A DNA stretch of 64,000 bases from the NCBI GenBank assembly GCA_002855745.1, contig NDWX01000001.1, positions 186,001 through 250,000 on the forward strand, in the 5' to 3' direction. A program made the translations under genes and the position numbers. The DNA comes from Thermofilum sp. NZ13. Lineage in GTDB: Archaea; Thermoproteota; Thermoprotei; Thermofilales; Thermofilaceae. Shown here one piece after another: positions 27,110 through 35,522 of the stretch. The notes under the pieces are model-generated. The model had not been told where the DNA came from, made no database searches, and saw nothing but the letters and a program-made list of their open reading frames with translations. Every line of letters starts with the position of its first letter. Positions within the stretch are counted from its first letter, which is position 1.

Positions 27110-27586
27110 ATGCTCAAAGCCGGCGACAAGGCGCCCGAGTTCTGCCTGAAGGACGACGCGGGGCGCGAGGTATGCCTCTCGGACTTCCGGGGCAGGTGGC
27201 TCGTGCTCTACTTCTACCCGAAGGACAACACGCCGGGCTGCACCCGCGAGGCCCTCGAGTTCACGGAGCTCATCGGGGAGTTCGAGAAGCTTAACGCCGC
27301 GGTGGTCGGCGTGAGCAAGGACAGCCCCCAAAGCCACAGGAGATTCCGCGAGAAGCACGGCCTCAAGGTCATCCTCCTCAGCGACCCCCAGCACAAGGTC
27401 ATCGAGCAGTACGGCGCCTGGGGCAGGAAAAAGGTGGCCGGCCGCGAGGCAGAGGGGACGATAAGGAGCACATTCCTGATAGACCCCGAGGGCATCATAC
27501 GGAAAACCTGGACAAACGTCAAGGTCGACGACCACGCCAGGGAAGTCCTCGAGGAGCTAAGAAGGCTCGCCTCAAAGCCCGGGTGA
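27110..27586 (+). CDS. peroxiredoxin of the BCP/PrxQ family
   Basis: A 158-residue thioredoxin-fold peroxidase: KAGDKAPEFCLKDDAG, LYFYPKDNTPGCTREALEF (peroxidatic Cys in PGCT) and GVSKDSPQSHRRF. The second Cys found five residues after the peroxidatic one in many BCP proteins is missing (CTREALEF), so it acts as a 1-Cys enzyme or uses Cys12 or Cys22 near the N-terminus. It reduces peroxides in the cytoplasm. A TTTTTAACC promoter element lies about 28 bases before the ATG. Confidence 0.9.
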   Translation: MLKAGDKAPEFCLKDDAGREVCLSDFRGRWLVLYFYPKDNTPGCTREALEFTELIGEFEKLNAAVVGVSKDSPQSHRRFREKHGLKVILLSDPQHKVIEQYGAWGRKKVAGREAEGTIRSTFLIDPEGIIRKTWTNVKVDDHAREVLEELRRLASKPG

Positions 27587-27641
27587 GCGCGCAGCGAACA
27601 TTTATATGGAACCTCACCGCCGGGAAACACGGGAGCAAGAA

Positions 27642-27764
27642 GTGGACGGCAGCGATCTCCTGCTCCTCTTCATCGTCGCCGTCTGGATCGCGTGGGAGCT
27701 CCACGAGATGAGGAAAACCCTCGACCGGCTGGAGAAAGCCCTCTCCGGGAAGCAACCCGCCTGA
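27642..27764 (+). CDS. 40-residue membrane microprotein
   Basis: A short frame from the GTG at 27642 to the TGA at 27762-27764. It has a hydrophobic helix (LLLLFIVAVWIAWEL) followed by a charged amphipathic tail (HEMRKTLDRLEKALSGKQ). The TATA-like TTTATATGG at about 27600-27608 supports expression. Single-pass proteins of this size are often missed. No family is recognised. Confidence 0.5.
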   Translation: MDGSDLLLLFIVAVWIAWELHEMRKTLDRLEKALSGKQPA

Positions 27765-27826
27765 AGGAAAGGCCACCATGATGCAAGCGCGACGCCGAGC
27801 AACTCAAAAGCGAACCTTCCTTTTGA

Positions 27827-28096
27827 GATACACTGACACAGCTCAGCGATCCGAAGCCCCTCAGCAGGGCCTTCGGCACCCGAAACACCAGGCAAATCGC
27901 CGCTGCGCTGGAGAGGCTCCGCACGGCTGGCCTCGTCAGGGAGGCGGTGGTCGGCGATACGCGCTACGTCTACCTGACGGAGAGGGCCTGCGGCCTCCTC
28001 GCGCTGCTCGGCTACAGCCTCGATGAGGTGGCATGCGGCGAGTCGGCCTTGAGGCTCATCCGGCGCGGAGCCTCAGCTGCCTCCGGTGCAGCATGA
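27827..28096 (+). pseudogene. winged-helix protein fragment without a clear start
   Basis: An open frame of about 89 residues with a winged-helix pattern: LSDPKPLSRAFGTRNTRQIA, ALERLRTAGLVREAV, GDTRYVYLTERACGLLALLG. The recognition helix and wing are clear. No ATG, GTG or TTG opens the frame: an in-frame TGA sits at 27824-27826, and the same frame seems coding before it (RDAEQLKSEPSF). It is therefore either read from a rare start such as CTG at 27833 or a gene with a premature stop. Its 3' end overlaps the SWIM-like remnant on the other strand. Confidence 0.45.
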
Positions 28097-28229
28097 CGGT
28101 GGCGATGTGCGAGCATATTTTCGCCTTGCGCACGTAGCCGTAGGCGCGGAAGAGGCAGTCGCACCCATATTTCCCTTTGCTTATCCACACGTTGTACCAG
28201 TGGTAGGTGTCCCACCTCCGGCAACGCCT
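28056..28229 (-). pseudogene. SWIM zinc-finger remnant
   Basis: The minus strand is open for 57 codons between two TGA stops: RWDTYHWYNVWISKGKYG, then CDC, then a spacer (LFRAYGYVRKAKI) and CSH, then IATVMLH. This is the C-x-C...C-x-H pattern of SWIM zinc fingers. There is no good start codon, so it is a 5'-truncated copy. A second degraded copy of its end (FCSHVATVMLH) lies on the minus strand at about 42163-42200. Confidence 0.4.
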
Positions 28230-28339
28230 TCACCAGCCGGTTCCCGCTTTTAAGCCCTCTGCACCTTCCTGGGAGTTGCTCGAGCGGCTCACTTTCAGCC
28301 TACACACCGAAAGGGAGATAAACCCCCGAAGCACCGCCT

Positions 28340-28480
28340 CTAACGGGTAGGGCAGTTGGCCGCCGCTGCCCGCAGTGGGTGCCGCGGCCGCCGGCTGCTC
28401 CTCCCCGGAAGCCCCGAGAGGGGCAGGCCCGCAGCGGGCGATGCCTCGCCCCCGTGGGGCGACCCCGAGGCTGAAGAGGG
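28340..28480 (+). ncRNA. candidate structured RNA, GC-rich hairpin cluster
   Basis: Between two small genes, without a convincing frame, lie consecutive hairpins: GGGCAG...CTGCCC at about 28350-28372, GCCCC-GAGA-GGGGC (a GNRA-type loop) at about 28414-28428, GCCCG-CAG-CGGGC just after it, enclosed by GGCA/TGCC, and GCCTCG...CGAGGC enclosing CCCC-CGT-GGGG. The order and GNRA loop look like an RNA rather than a terminator. I do not see RNase P, SRP or tRNA signature bases. Strand is assumed plus because the PaREP1 gene follows on it. Confidence 0.3.
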
Positions 28481-28573
28481 ATGACGAAAAGTTTAAGGGA
28501 GGCCAGTGGGGGCAGAAAAGGAGGAGCCATACCACGTGTCAGGCTTATATGTTTCAACGCATATAATGTCGTA

Positions 28574-29044
28574 ATGACTACTGCTACAAGATTTACGTCG
28601 GAGTCGAGGCGTGATAAAGCCATGAGCATCCTGTTAGAGGAAGCCGAGCTTTTCTACAAGGCTTCGCTCGACGAGTTAGCAAAGGCGCGCAGCGAGGCAG
28701 ACGCGCAAAAGCGAAGCGTACTCGTAAGGGACGCCGCGGAGAAGGCCTGGAACGCCAGCGTGAAGGCAGTCGAGGCACTCCTCACAGCCTACGGCTACGA
28801 CCCCGAGGACATCAAAACCTACAAGATGAAGAGGGACAAGCTGGAGGAGCTCGAATCCAAGAACCCCCAAGTCAGAGACATGAACCTCAGCGACAGGTTC
28901 GCGGCCAGGGAGCAGAAGCTGCACATCCGGTGCTTCTACGACGGCGAATGCACAGCCGAGTGGCTCGAGGAGGAGCTGAAGAAGGTCAAGAAGCTCATCG
29001 ACGACGTGTACAGCATGCTTGCCACCCAAGCCGCCTCTGCTTGA
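28574..29044 (+). CDS. PaREP1-family protein
   Basis: A 156-residue helical protein: LLEEAELFYKASLDELAKAR, then VRDAAEKAWNASVKAVEALL, then LEEELKKVKKLIDDV. This matches the PaREP1 family, a HEPN-related, highly repeated family in Pyrobaculum and relatives, of unknown function. The ATG at 28574 is chosen because a TATA-like GCTTATATG lies about 29 bases upstream; a longer frame from 28481 would swallow the promoter. Confidence 0.75.
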   Translation: MTTATRFTSESRRDKAMSILLEEAELFYKASLDELAKARSEADAQKRSVLVRDAAEKAWNASVKAVEALLTAYGYDPEDIKTYKMKRDKLEELESKNPQVRDMNLSDRFAAREQKLHIRCFYDGECTAEWLEEELKKVKKLIDDVYSMLATQAASA

Positions 29045-29095
29045 ACCAACGCCACGCTACCCGAGCCCCAGCACCCCTCGCCGCCGTGAACACCT

Positions 29096-29372
29096 TCACC
29101 GCTCGAACTCCTCCTCGAGGTAGCTCCCAGCCAGCTCGCCCGGCGCCGGCTCCCTCCTGCCAGGAACCCCCTTCAACACCTCCGCGTGCCTCCTGAGGGC
29201 CCTCCTCAGCTCTTCGACGTCTACCTTCCTGCGAGCTGGCTTCAGCATGCTCCCATCACCGGCCTGACCCAGCCCCCTCCTCCATGCCCACTGACTCGCA
29301 GATAGTTTTAGGCAGCATCACGTAGCCTTTCCTCCCAACCCTCAGCGTGAAAGCCAAACCCAGTTCACCCAC
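29096..29372 (-). pseudogene. AbrB-family antitoxin gene split by a frameshift
   Basis: Two pieces on the minus strand fit one antitoxin. The first (GTG at 29372 to TGA at 29256) is the AbrB start LAFTLRVGRKGYVMLPKTIC. The second (ATG at 29248 to TGA at 29096) is the usual tail: KVDVEELRRALRRHAEVLKG then APGELAGSYLEEEFE. A one-base change in the G5 run at about 29277 joins them as one 91-residue protein. As read, the pieces would be 38 and 50 residues. No intact PIN gene lies directly downstream; the VapBC pair at 29641-30268 is separate. Confidence 0.5.
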
Positions 29373-29640
29373 AGTAGTATCCTCTTTAAAAGTAAATATC
29401 CTTTGCCACCCACCAGCCCGCAGACCCTTAAATGTACGGGAAGAGTTAACACCCGTCAGGCCAATCGCTATTCTGAACTCAATTCCTTTCAGGGTAAGGC
29501 TGGCGTGCACCTGTAGTTCTCAGCCAAGAGAGTCTCACCTTTGCGCTCAACAAATATTTTTTACGTATTAATTAGCGTTGGTCGGCTCTTTGGTGGAGCG
29601 AGACCATCTCGAATCTCCACTTGACCGCAGACTTAGAGGC

Positions 29641-30039
29641 CTAGGGCACTACCTCCAATCCCAGTGAGGATGCCACAGCTCTCTGCCTCTCATCTAGCGA
29701 TAAGAGGGGCTTACCGTGGTGCAGCGCCTGAGCCAGGTACAGCGAGTCGTAGACCGTTACGCCGTGCTCAACCGCGATCTCGAACGCTCGCCCCACGTAC
29801 CTCTCCTCGGGCTCCAGAACCATGTTCTTCTCGCGGTAGGAGTTGAAGAGCCCTATGATCTCCCTGGCTTCCTCGAGGCTGATAACCCCCCTGAGCCTCA
29901 CGCTCCTCCACACCGCGTTGTAGAACTCCTTCACCGCATGATCCACCGAGACCGCCCGAACCATGTACCTCGCCAGCCCCCTCCAGCCCTCCTCCCTGAG
30001 GAAGAACGCCACCAGGGCGGACGCGTCAACCACTATCAC
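29641..30039 (-). CDS. vapC: VapC-type PIN-domain toxin
   Basis: A 132-residue PIN protein: MIVVDASALVAFFLREEGW with the first Asp, a mid Glu in AVKEFYNAVWRS, and VTVYDSLYLAQAL then LLSLDERQRAVA with the later Asp residues. An RNase toxin is expected. Its start overlaps the 3' end of the ribbon-helix-helix antitoxin gene by 14 bases. Confidence 0.88.
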   Translation of the reverse strand: MIVVDASALVAFFLREEGWRGLARYMVRAVSVDHAVKEFYNAVWRSVRLRGVISLEEAREIIGLFNSYREKNMVLEPEERYVGRAFEIAVEHGVTVYDSLYLAQALHHGKPLLSLDERQRAVASSLGLEVVP

Positions 30040-30268
30040 GATCCTCCCTCACCAGGGCGGCCGAGTAACCCCCAGGCACCTGCCAGCGCGCCCCCTCCAG
30101 CCTCCTCAGGACGTCCTCGAAGTTCTCCTCAGCCTCCAGCCTCCTGATGGTCTCCTCGATGAACCTCCTAACCTCCTCAGCCCAGTTCACCCTATCCCTG
30201 TACCTCTCCATCTTCTCCTTAACCTCCCTCCTAATCTTCACGCTAAACACCGCGCTCAAGCCCTTCAC
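30026..30268 (-). CDS. vapB: ribbon-helix-helix-type antitoxin (VapB)
   Basis: An 80-residue protein: a short beta strand (AVFSVKIRREVKEKME) followed by two helices (RVNWAEEVRRFIEETIRRLEAE) and a toxin-binding tail (RWQVPGGYSAALVREDRD). This is the common crenarchaeal VapB with a CopG-like fold. It is upstream of and overlaps the PIN toxin gene. Confidence 0.85.
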   Translation of the reverse strand: MKGLSAVFSVKIRREVKEKMERYRDRVNWAEEVRRFIEETIRRLEAEENFEDVLRRLEGARWQVPGGYSAALVREDRDSG

Positions 30269-30842
30269 CCCTTAGGCACAACAATGGTAGACTCATTAAT
30301 AAACCATATGGTCAACCAGCTCGTAACACCAGCTCGTTCAGAGAGCTCGTCATCAGCCAAACGTCGGTGGTGTGCAACGAAGCAGGGCAGCCGAAGGTGT
30401 TCCTAGCTATCCTCCTCCCGCTAGCCCGCAACCTGTCCAGGAAGTTGAAGAGGAACTCGTGGCACCCGGACTGGCCCTGGGCTCGGCCGACCAGTAATTC
30501 ATCTTTTTTATTATCTGTTGTAATTAGTATTGGTCGGAGCCCTTGAGGCGCAGAACATGATCTAAGCTGACCAGGCTGGGCGCCTAGAAGTGGCGCGAGC
30601 GGCCCCGCTGGTATCCTAGCCCCCCTGCGTGTGCCCATATCTTCTCGAAGTACTCCGCTGCGGCCCTCGCGACTTCCACCCGTGACCTACGATGCGCTCA
30701 CTACCCGTGGAGGCTGAAGTTCAGGAGAAGCCCGCGCGGTACGTGAGAACCACCCTCACGACTCCAAGGCACTCGAGCTCCAGTAGCCCCTTCACCCGAG
30801 TCTCAGGATGCTTATTTATATTGCTGAAAACCTCCGGTACTC
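30269..30842. other. 574-base stretch without a convincing gene
   Basis: Only fragmentary frames are seen. A minus-strand piece at about 30605-30680 (VARAAAEYFEKIWAHAGG) could be the remains of a small helical protein. The right end carries the promoter of the next gene: TTATTTATATT at about 30813-30823, about 27 bases before its ATG at 30843. Confidence 0.4.
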
Positions 30843-33206
30843 ATGGAGGCTACAAGCATGATGAAAACTCCCCTTTTCATTCTAGTTCTCGCTCTCCTCA
30901 CCGCCTGGCTCCTCATGCCATGCCCCCTCTCGAGCCCCCCTGTGCTCGCTGAGCCCGGCAGAGTTAGCGGGGCTGAAGGTGTGCCCACAAAAGTTGCCAC
31001 TAGGGCGCTGGCAGTTTACTTCGACGAACGCTACCCGAGCAACTGGGTCAATCCAAGGGAGATCGCGGCCAACATCAGGAAGACCCTTGACAGGCTCGGT
31101 ATCCCGTTCCGAATCCTCAACGCCGAGGAGCTTAGGGACTACATGCTTCGAGAGACCGGCGTGGTCGTGTTCACGAGCGACGTAGCCCCGGACACCGTGT
31201 GGAACGGCAGTTCAAACTCGCTCGCGCTACAGTGGATTAGAGGCGGGGGAGTCGTCGTGTGGACGGGTGACTGGGAGTTCTACTACATCGGCTATGCCAA
31301 CGGCTCGAAAGTCCACAGGCCCGGCATCGAGAACAGCCTCCTCGGCCGGCAAGTCACCGTCGCCGTGGACGGGGGAGCCGTCACGAGGCCCACGGAGCTG
31401 GGGGCAAGGTATATCCCAAGCTTCAAATCGCTGAGAAGCTTTAGGCCCTTCGACGAGAGCAGGCTTAAGGGTGTTGAGTACGAGGCTTATGGTGCCGCTG
31501 AGCTCGGAGGCAGTAGGCTGCTCGACCCGTGCGCCGTGAAGGTCGGTGAAGGGTACTTCGTGAAGGTCTCCGCTAACGGGTTCGGAGACAACTTCGGCTT
31601 CGCGTACGCGCTGGAGCTTGTGCTTAACAGGTTTTACGGCGCTAAGGTGAGGCTCACCCCTGACTCGCCAAGCCCCTACTTCACGGGCGCGGGGATCGTC
31701 TACATCCTCCCCAGCGGCGCGTCCTCCCCCTACTGGAGGGAGAAGTACGGGGACAGGATATACTTCTACACTAAGTCGAACCTGAGCGACTACAGGAGAT
31801 TCATCGAAAACGACTTCAGAGTGATATCCTCAGCGGGGTACGACTTCGCCATACTCGTCGTCCCGCTGAGCGACACCGAGGTGTTCCGGTTTAACGCACG
31901 GCTCATCGACGAGCTTGCGCAGCTCGCGCGCCTGAGAGTGCTCTACCTCGTGCTGCCGAAGTGGGAGTACGGAGACGAGTGGGAGTACCTGATCCCGGGA
32001 AGCAGAGTGAACACGGCCCTCCTCTCCGTTTCGAAGCACCTGCTAAACCTCTCCTCCACGCTAGCGGTGGCTGTCTGGTACGGCTGGGAGGGGAGGGCGA
32101 TGAACCCAGGCGAGCTCGAGGGCTTCTACCTTTCTCTAGGCGACGCTGAGAGGGAGAAGGTATGGCTCTGGATAGACCAGCCCTTCATAGAGAAAGCCAA
32201 CTCATCCGGTATATTCGGGGTGCTCGACAGGCTCAACGCGACCCTCGTGACTGAGCTCTACGACCCGGTCAAGCTCTCCCTCTACCAGAACGCAACCCGA
32301 AAGCAGGTCATCGTGACAGGCTACTGGAACGCGAGCACAGTGGACGAGTGGCTCAGCGGGGTTAAAGGCAAACTCAGCCTCGTTGACACGCCCGGGAGGC
32401 TACTCGGCATCTGGATATTCTGGGACGTCAACGACGGCTGGGGAGAAGCCTATAGAGCCTACATAGGAGGAAAGCTAGCTAACCCCCTGCACAGGAAGGA
32501 GCAGGGGCCTCGCTACTACATCCTGGCTGAAAGCGAGTACGGGCAACCGATCGGCACAGGCTGGTACAACCCAGGGGAAAACGCCACCATCGAGGTACAG
32601 CCAACCCTCATCGAGCTACCCAACGGGACGCGTAGATCGTTCTTAGGCTGGTACGAGGGCCCCGAGCTAGCCAGCACGCAACCGCGCTACAGCTTCCCCG
32701 CCAGCTCGAACCGCACCCTCACAGCGCGGTGGAGAACCCTCTACCTAGTCGAGGTCACCACAGAGAAGGGCGCAGCCACGGGGGCAGGCTGGTACGAGGC
32801 TGGCTCCACGGCGAGAATATCGATCGCGCCAACCGAGGTGCCGGAGAACACCACGCACAAGTGGGTGTTTTACGCCTGGGAAGTCGACGGAGAAACAGCC
32901 TCACGACAACCCACGCTCAACATCACAGTGAACAGGCCCCTGCGGGTCAGGGCTGTCTGGAGGCTCGAGAAAACAGCAGGTCAAGCCCCCGGCTGGGCTG
33001 AGCCGGTGTCCGCGCTGGCGGGCCTGATCCTAGGCACCCTAGCAGGCTTACTGGCCCTCAGGCTCGCCCACACAATGGCGCGCCGAGAAGCACGCCAACG
33101 CACTAGCCTCAGAGCCCATCTCTCCCCAACCGATCCTACCCTAAACGGTAAACGTCGAACAACGGCCCACCGGTTCCTCCGTAGGGGGCTTCAAGAGCCA
33201 CGCTAG
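30843..33206 (+). CDS. large exported surface protein with InlB-like repeats
   Basis: A 787-residue protein with a signal peptide (residues about 8-38). Residues about 55-260 look like a ThuA/class I glutamine-amidotransferase-like fold (ALAVYFDERYPSNWVNPREI...VVFTSDVAPDTVW...GGGVVVWTGDWEF). Residues about 290-560 form a second alpha/beta domain, possibly a TIM barrel (YDFAILVVPLSDTEVFRF, VAVWYGWEGRAMNPGE). Residues about 575-720 hold two InlB-like repeats (GTGWYNPGENATIEV and GAGWYEAGSTARISI), then a membrane helix (about 725-745) and a basic tail. It shares the repeat and anchor with the protein at 1615-3354. Many N-x-S/T sites are present. The function is unknown; sugar binding or cleavage at the surface is possible. 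Confidence 0.75.
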   Translation: MEATSMMKTPLFILVLALLTAWLLMPCPLSSPPVLAEPGRVSGAEGVPTKVATRALAVYFDERYPSNWVNPREIAANIRKTLDRLGIPFRILNAEELRDYMLRETGVVVFTSDVAPDTVWNGSSNSLALQWIRGGGVVVWTGDWEFYYIGYANGSKVHRPGIENSLLGRQVTVAVDGGAVTRPTELGARYIPSFKSLRSFRPFDESRLKGVEYEAYGAAELGGSRLLDPCAVKVGEGYFVKVSANGFGDNFGFAYALELVLNRFYGAKVRLTPDSPSPYFTGAGIVYILPSGASSPYWREKYGDRIYFYTKSNLSDYRRFIENDFRVISSAGYDFAILVVPLSDTEVFRFNARLIDELAQLARLRVLYLVLPKWEYGDEWEYLIPGSRVNTALLSVSKHLLNLSSTLAVAVWYGWEGRAMNPGELEGFYLSLGDAEREKVWLWIDQPFIEKANSSGIFGVLDRLNATLVTELYDPVKLSLYQNATRKQVIVTGYWNASTVDEWLSGVKGKLSLVDTPGRLLGIWIFWDVNDGWGEAYRAYIGGKLANPLHRKEQGPRYYILAESEYGQPIGTGWYNPGENATIEVQPTLIELPNGTRRSFLGWYEGPELASTQPRYSFPASSNRTLTARWRTLYLVEVTTEKGAATGAGWYEAGSTARISIAPTEVPENTTHKWVFYAWEVDGETASRQPTLNITVNRPLRVRAVWRLEKTAGQAPGWAEPVSALAGLILGTLAGLLALRLAHTMARREARQRTSLRAHLSPTDPTLNGKRRTTAHRFLRRGLQEPR

Positions 33207-33439
33207 CGCCCGGGAGAGGTTTGTCCAGCCCTCCTCCTCAGCGCCGCCACCAGGTCCTCGCCCTCCCAGATGTGGCCGGACTGCAGCCCGAGCCCTACAA
33301 TCGAGTCCACTGTGCCGCCACCCGGCTCCCCCTCGACGACCCCCGCCGCGCCCCTCGTGGGAGCGCCTCTACTCAGCCAACGCCCCCGAGCCACACGCCC
33401 CCGAAGCCTCTCCGCAAGCCGCTCGAGCACCTCGACCAT
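33203..33439 (-). CDS. small hypothetical protein, possibly an antitoxin
   Basis: A 78-residue frame (MVEVLERLAERLRGRV... TVDSIVGLGLQSGHIWEGED). The helical start and the late DSIVGLG...EDLVAALRRR pattern resemble small crenarchaeal PIN-partner proteins, but no PIN gene is next to it. It is convergent with the surface-protein gene, overlapping its stop by 4 bases. The codon pattern is plausible; no family is firmly recognised. Confidence 0.4.
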   Translation of the reverse strand: MVEVLERLAERLRGRVARGRWLSRGAPTRGAAGVVEGEPGGGTVDSIVGLGLQSGHIWEGEDLVAALRRRAGQTSPGR

Positions 33440-33451
33440 TAAGGTGAACAA

Positions 33452-33960
33452 GGCACCGACCTATGAACCTTACCTACCCGCGCTCGAAGGTCACAGTCGC
33501 TAGCTTCGCGTAGCTGCAAGAGCATGAAGCCCAAGACCCTCTTCGATAGTAGAAGCTCGTAGCACAGCAGAAAACGAGAGAGCAGGAGCCAGTAAAGGCT
33601 GGCGGAGCGGCACTCGCGAAAACCCGTTTAACAGCTCACCGCTTAAACTCCTCCCCCGGGGCAGTCCTTAGCCCTGTCGGGTAGCCCCCTCGCGCCACCT
33701 ACCGGCCGGGCACTTTGAACAGCACCCAAGCACGCGGAAGGCGCAGACTGCCTGGGCTTGGTGAGGCGGCTGCCCAGTTATGGGTTGCGGGCCTACTCCC
33801 CCTTCCTACCAAACATCACACAGCCCCAGCCACCGCACAGAAGGCAGCCTTATCGTGGCAAAGCCAGCCCGTTACACTGGGTAAAGGCCCACCTGCTACC
33901 ACGACACCGCTCTCACGCGCAGTAGAGCACTAGGTTTATAAGAAAATAAGGCCTTTTGGA
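33452..33960. other. 509-base stretch without a convincing gene
   Basis: No frame with credible composition is seen. The right end holds the promoter of the following toxin-antitoxin pair: GGTTTATAAGAAAATA at about 33932-33948, about 22 bases before its ATG. Confidence 0.5.
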
Positions 33961-33963
33961 CTT

Positions 33964-34236
33964 ATGATCAAAGCACGAGTAGACGAGAAGCTGGAGCAGA
34001 GGTTCAGGGAGCTGGCGATGAAGAGGTTCGGGTACGGGAAAGGCTCGATCAGCAAGGCCCTCGAGGAGGCCATACGCATGTGGGTCTCGCACGTCGAGGA
34101 GACCGAGGCCCTTGAGGGAGACCCCGTTGAGGCCATCAGCGGCGCCCTCGCCGACCTCGACATAGACTCCGTGGAGCTCCAGCACAAGATCAAGCACCTT
34201 TGGAAGGCGAGGGTGCTAGGCGATGTACCTGATTGA
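33964..34236 (+). CDS. vapB: ribbon-helix-helix antitoxin (VapB)
   Basis: A 90-residue protein with a CopG-like fold: IKARVDEKLEQRFRELAM then KGSISKALEEAIRMWVSHVE, and a C-terminal helix that would bind the toxin (VELQHKIKHLWKARVLG). Directly upstream of, and overlapping by 14 bases, the PIN gene. The TATA box just upstream suggests autoregulation by the complex. Confidence 0.85.
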   Translation: MIKARVDEKLEQRFRELAMKRFGYGKGSISKALEEAIRMWVSHVEETEALEGDPVEAISGALADLDIDSVELQHKIKHLWKARVLGDVPD

Positions 34237-34630
34237 CACAAACATCTTCCTCGAAGTGATGCTCTCGTGCGGTAGAAGCGAGGAGTGTAAGAGGCTCCTC
34301 GGAGCCCTGAGAAGCGGCAAGCTGAGGGGAGCGGTGACGGACTTCGCAATTCACTCAATCATGGTCCTGCTCGGAGACCTAGGGAGGCTCGACGCCCTCA
34401 AGCTCTTCCTGCGAAGCCTCCCCGCGTACAGAGGGCTACAAATCTACACAACCTCCCTCGCCAGCGAGGCTAGAGCGGTGGACATCGCAAGAAAGACCGG
34501 CCTGGACATCGACGACGCGGTGCAGTACGAAGCCGCCCTCTCACTCGGGGCCCAGGCGATAGTCTCCTTCGACAAGTACTTCGACGACCTCGAGATCCCG
34601 AGAGTAGAGCCCAGGGAGCTCCTGGGCTGA
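34223..34630 (+). CDS. vapC: VapC-type PIN-domain toxin
   Basis: A 135-residue PIN domain: MYLIDTNIFLEVMLSCGR, an acidic residue in TDFAIHSIMVLL, then LDIDDAVQYEAAL and IVSFDKYFDDLEI near the end. A site-specific RNase toxin is expected. Translationally coupled to the antitoxin gene upstream. Confidence 0.87.
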   Translation: MYLIDTNIFLEVMLSCGRSEECKRLLGALRSGKLRGAVTDFAIHSIMVLLGDLGRLDALKLFLRSLPAYRGLQIYTTSLASEARAVDIARKTGLDIDDAVQYEAALSLGAQAIVSFDKYFDDLEIPRVEPRELLG

Positions 34631-34657
34631 CGCCGCCAAGCCGAGGATCAGCGCCGC

Positions 34658-35224
34658 TCAGCGGGGCGCCGAACCCCTCAGGCCGTAACTCCTCCTGCCC
34701 GAGCAGAAGCTCCGGCCCGCGGGCGTGGAGCCTTCCTCGAGCGCACGGAGGACCTCGACGAGGCCTCTCACGTACCTCTCCCTGCTCCTCGCCGGGAACG
34801 GGAGGCACACCACCGGCACCCCCAGGCCCGCGAGCCGGACAGCCTCCCCGACGAGGCCGCACACCCTGCACAGCACCGCCACCACCAGCCTCGGCCTAAG
34901 CTCCCCAACCAGCCCCGCTAGCCCCCGCACAGCCGCCGCCAGCTCCCCCTCCGACGCCTCGCTTACACGCCTACCCCTCTCCCCCAGCAGGTCCACCAGG
35001 AAGAACCCCCGCGACCTGAAGAACTCCAGGAACTCCGAGTAGCTGCCAAACCTCACCCCGAAAGCCTCCTCGAACGCCTCCCTGGTCGCCCGCCCCAGCT
35101 TAGAGCCCCCGGGCGCGTAGAAGAAACTCCCGCCCGCCGGCGGAGACTCGCCGACCATCAGCACCACCACCCTCGACGGCCTAAACCGCTCCCTCAGCGC
35201 CTCAACCCCGCCACCCTCGCACAC
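34658..35224 (-). CDS. uracil-DNA-glycosylase-fold-like protein, uncertain
   Basis: A 188-residue protein. VVVLMVGESPPAGGSFFYA near the N-terminus and VVCLPFPARSRERYVRGL towards the C-terminus sit where the GE-x-PG and HPS motifs lie in the uracil-DNA glycosylase superfamily, with a central strand LRPRLVVAVLCRV. The catalytic residues of known families are not clearly conserved, so the activity is open. It is convergent with the VapBC pair. The last 25 residues (GRSFCSGRRSYGLRG) look like an unrelated tail. Confidence 0.5.
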   Translation of the reverse strand: MCEGGGVEALRERFRPSRVVVLMVGESPPAGGSFFYAPGGSKLGRATREAFEEAFGVRFGSYSEFLEFFRSRGFFLVDLLGERGRRVSEASEGELAAAVRGLAGLVGELRPRLVVAVLCRVCGLVGEAVRLAGLGVPVVCLPFPARSRERYVRGLVEVLRALEEGSTPAGRSFCSGRRSYGLRGSAPR

Positions 35225-35334
35225 GGCGCACCACCCCCAGGCGAAAAGACGCGTACAGCCCCATATGCGCCCTCCGCAGGTAGCGTGACCTAGCTGCTCA
35301 GCGGGTGTTCCTAGAGGAACAGGTACACTGCTAC

Positions 35335-35493
35335 CTACGCGTTCCTCTTCAGCTTCCTCAGCAGCTCCCTTTCTACGTCCTCCAGAATCAACGGCAAGTC
35401 ATCGTAGCTAGGCGGAGGCACGTAGTCCTCAACGCGCTCCTCCCCCAAGTCCAGCTTCCTCGCCCAAGGCGACTTCTTTCTTCCCACCTCCAC
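35335..35493 (-). CDS. 52-residue acidic/basic hypothetical protein
   Basis: A short frame from the GTG at 35491-35493 to the TAG at 35335-35337: KKSPWARKLDLGEERVEDYV, then PPPSYDDLPLILEDVERELL and a basic end RKLKRNA. The charge pattern and amphipathic last helix are protein-like. A TTAAAC element about 27 bases upstream fits a promoter. No family is recognised; an antitoxin or a partner of an absent gene is possible. Confidence 0.45.
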   Translation of the reverse strand: MEVGRKKSPWARKLDLGEERVEDYVPPPSYDDLPLILEDVERELLRKLKRNA

Positions 35494-35522
35494 GCACCGC
35501 CGAGTAAAATACGGGTTTAAGC

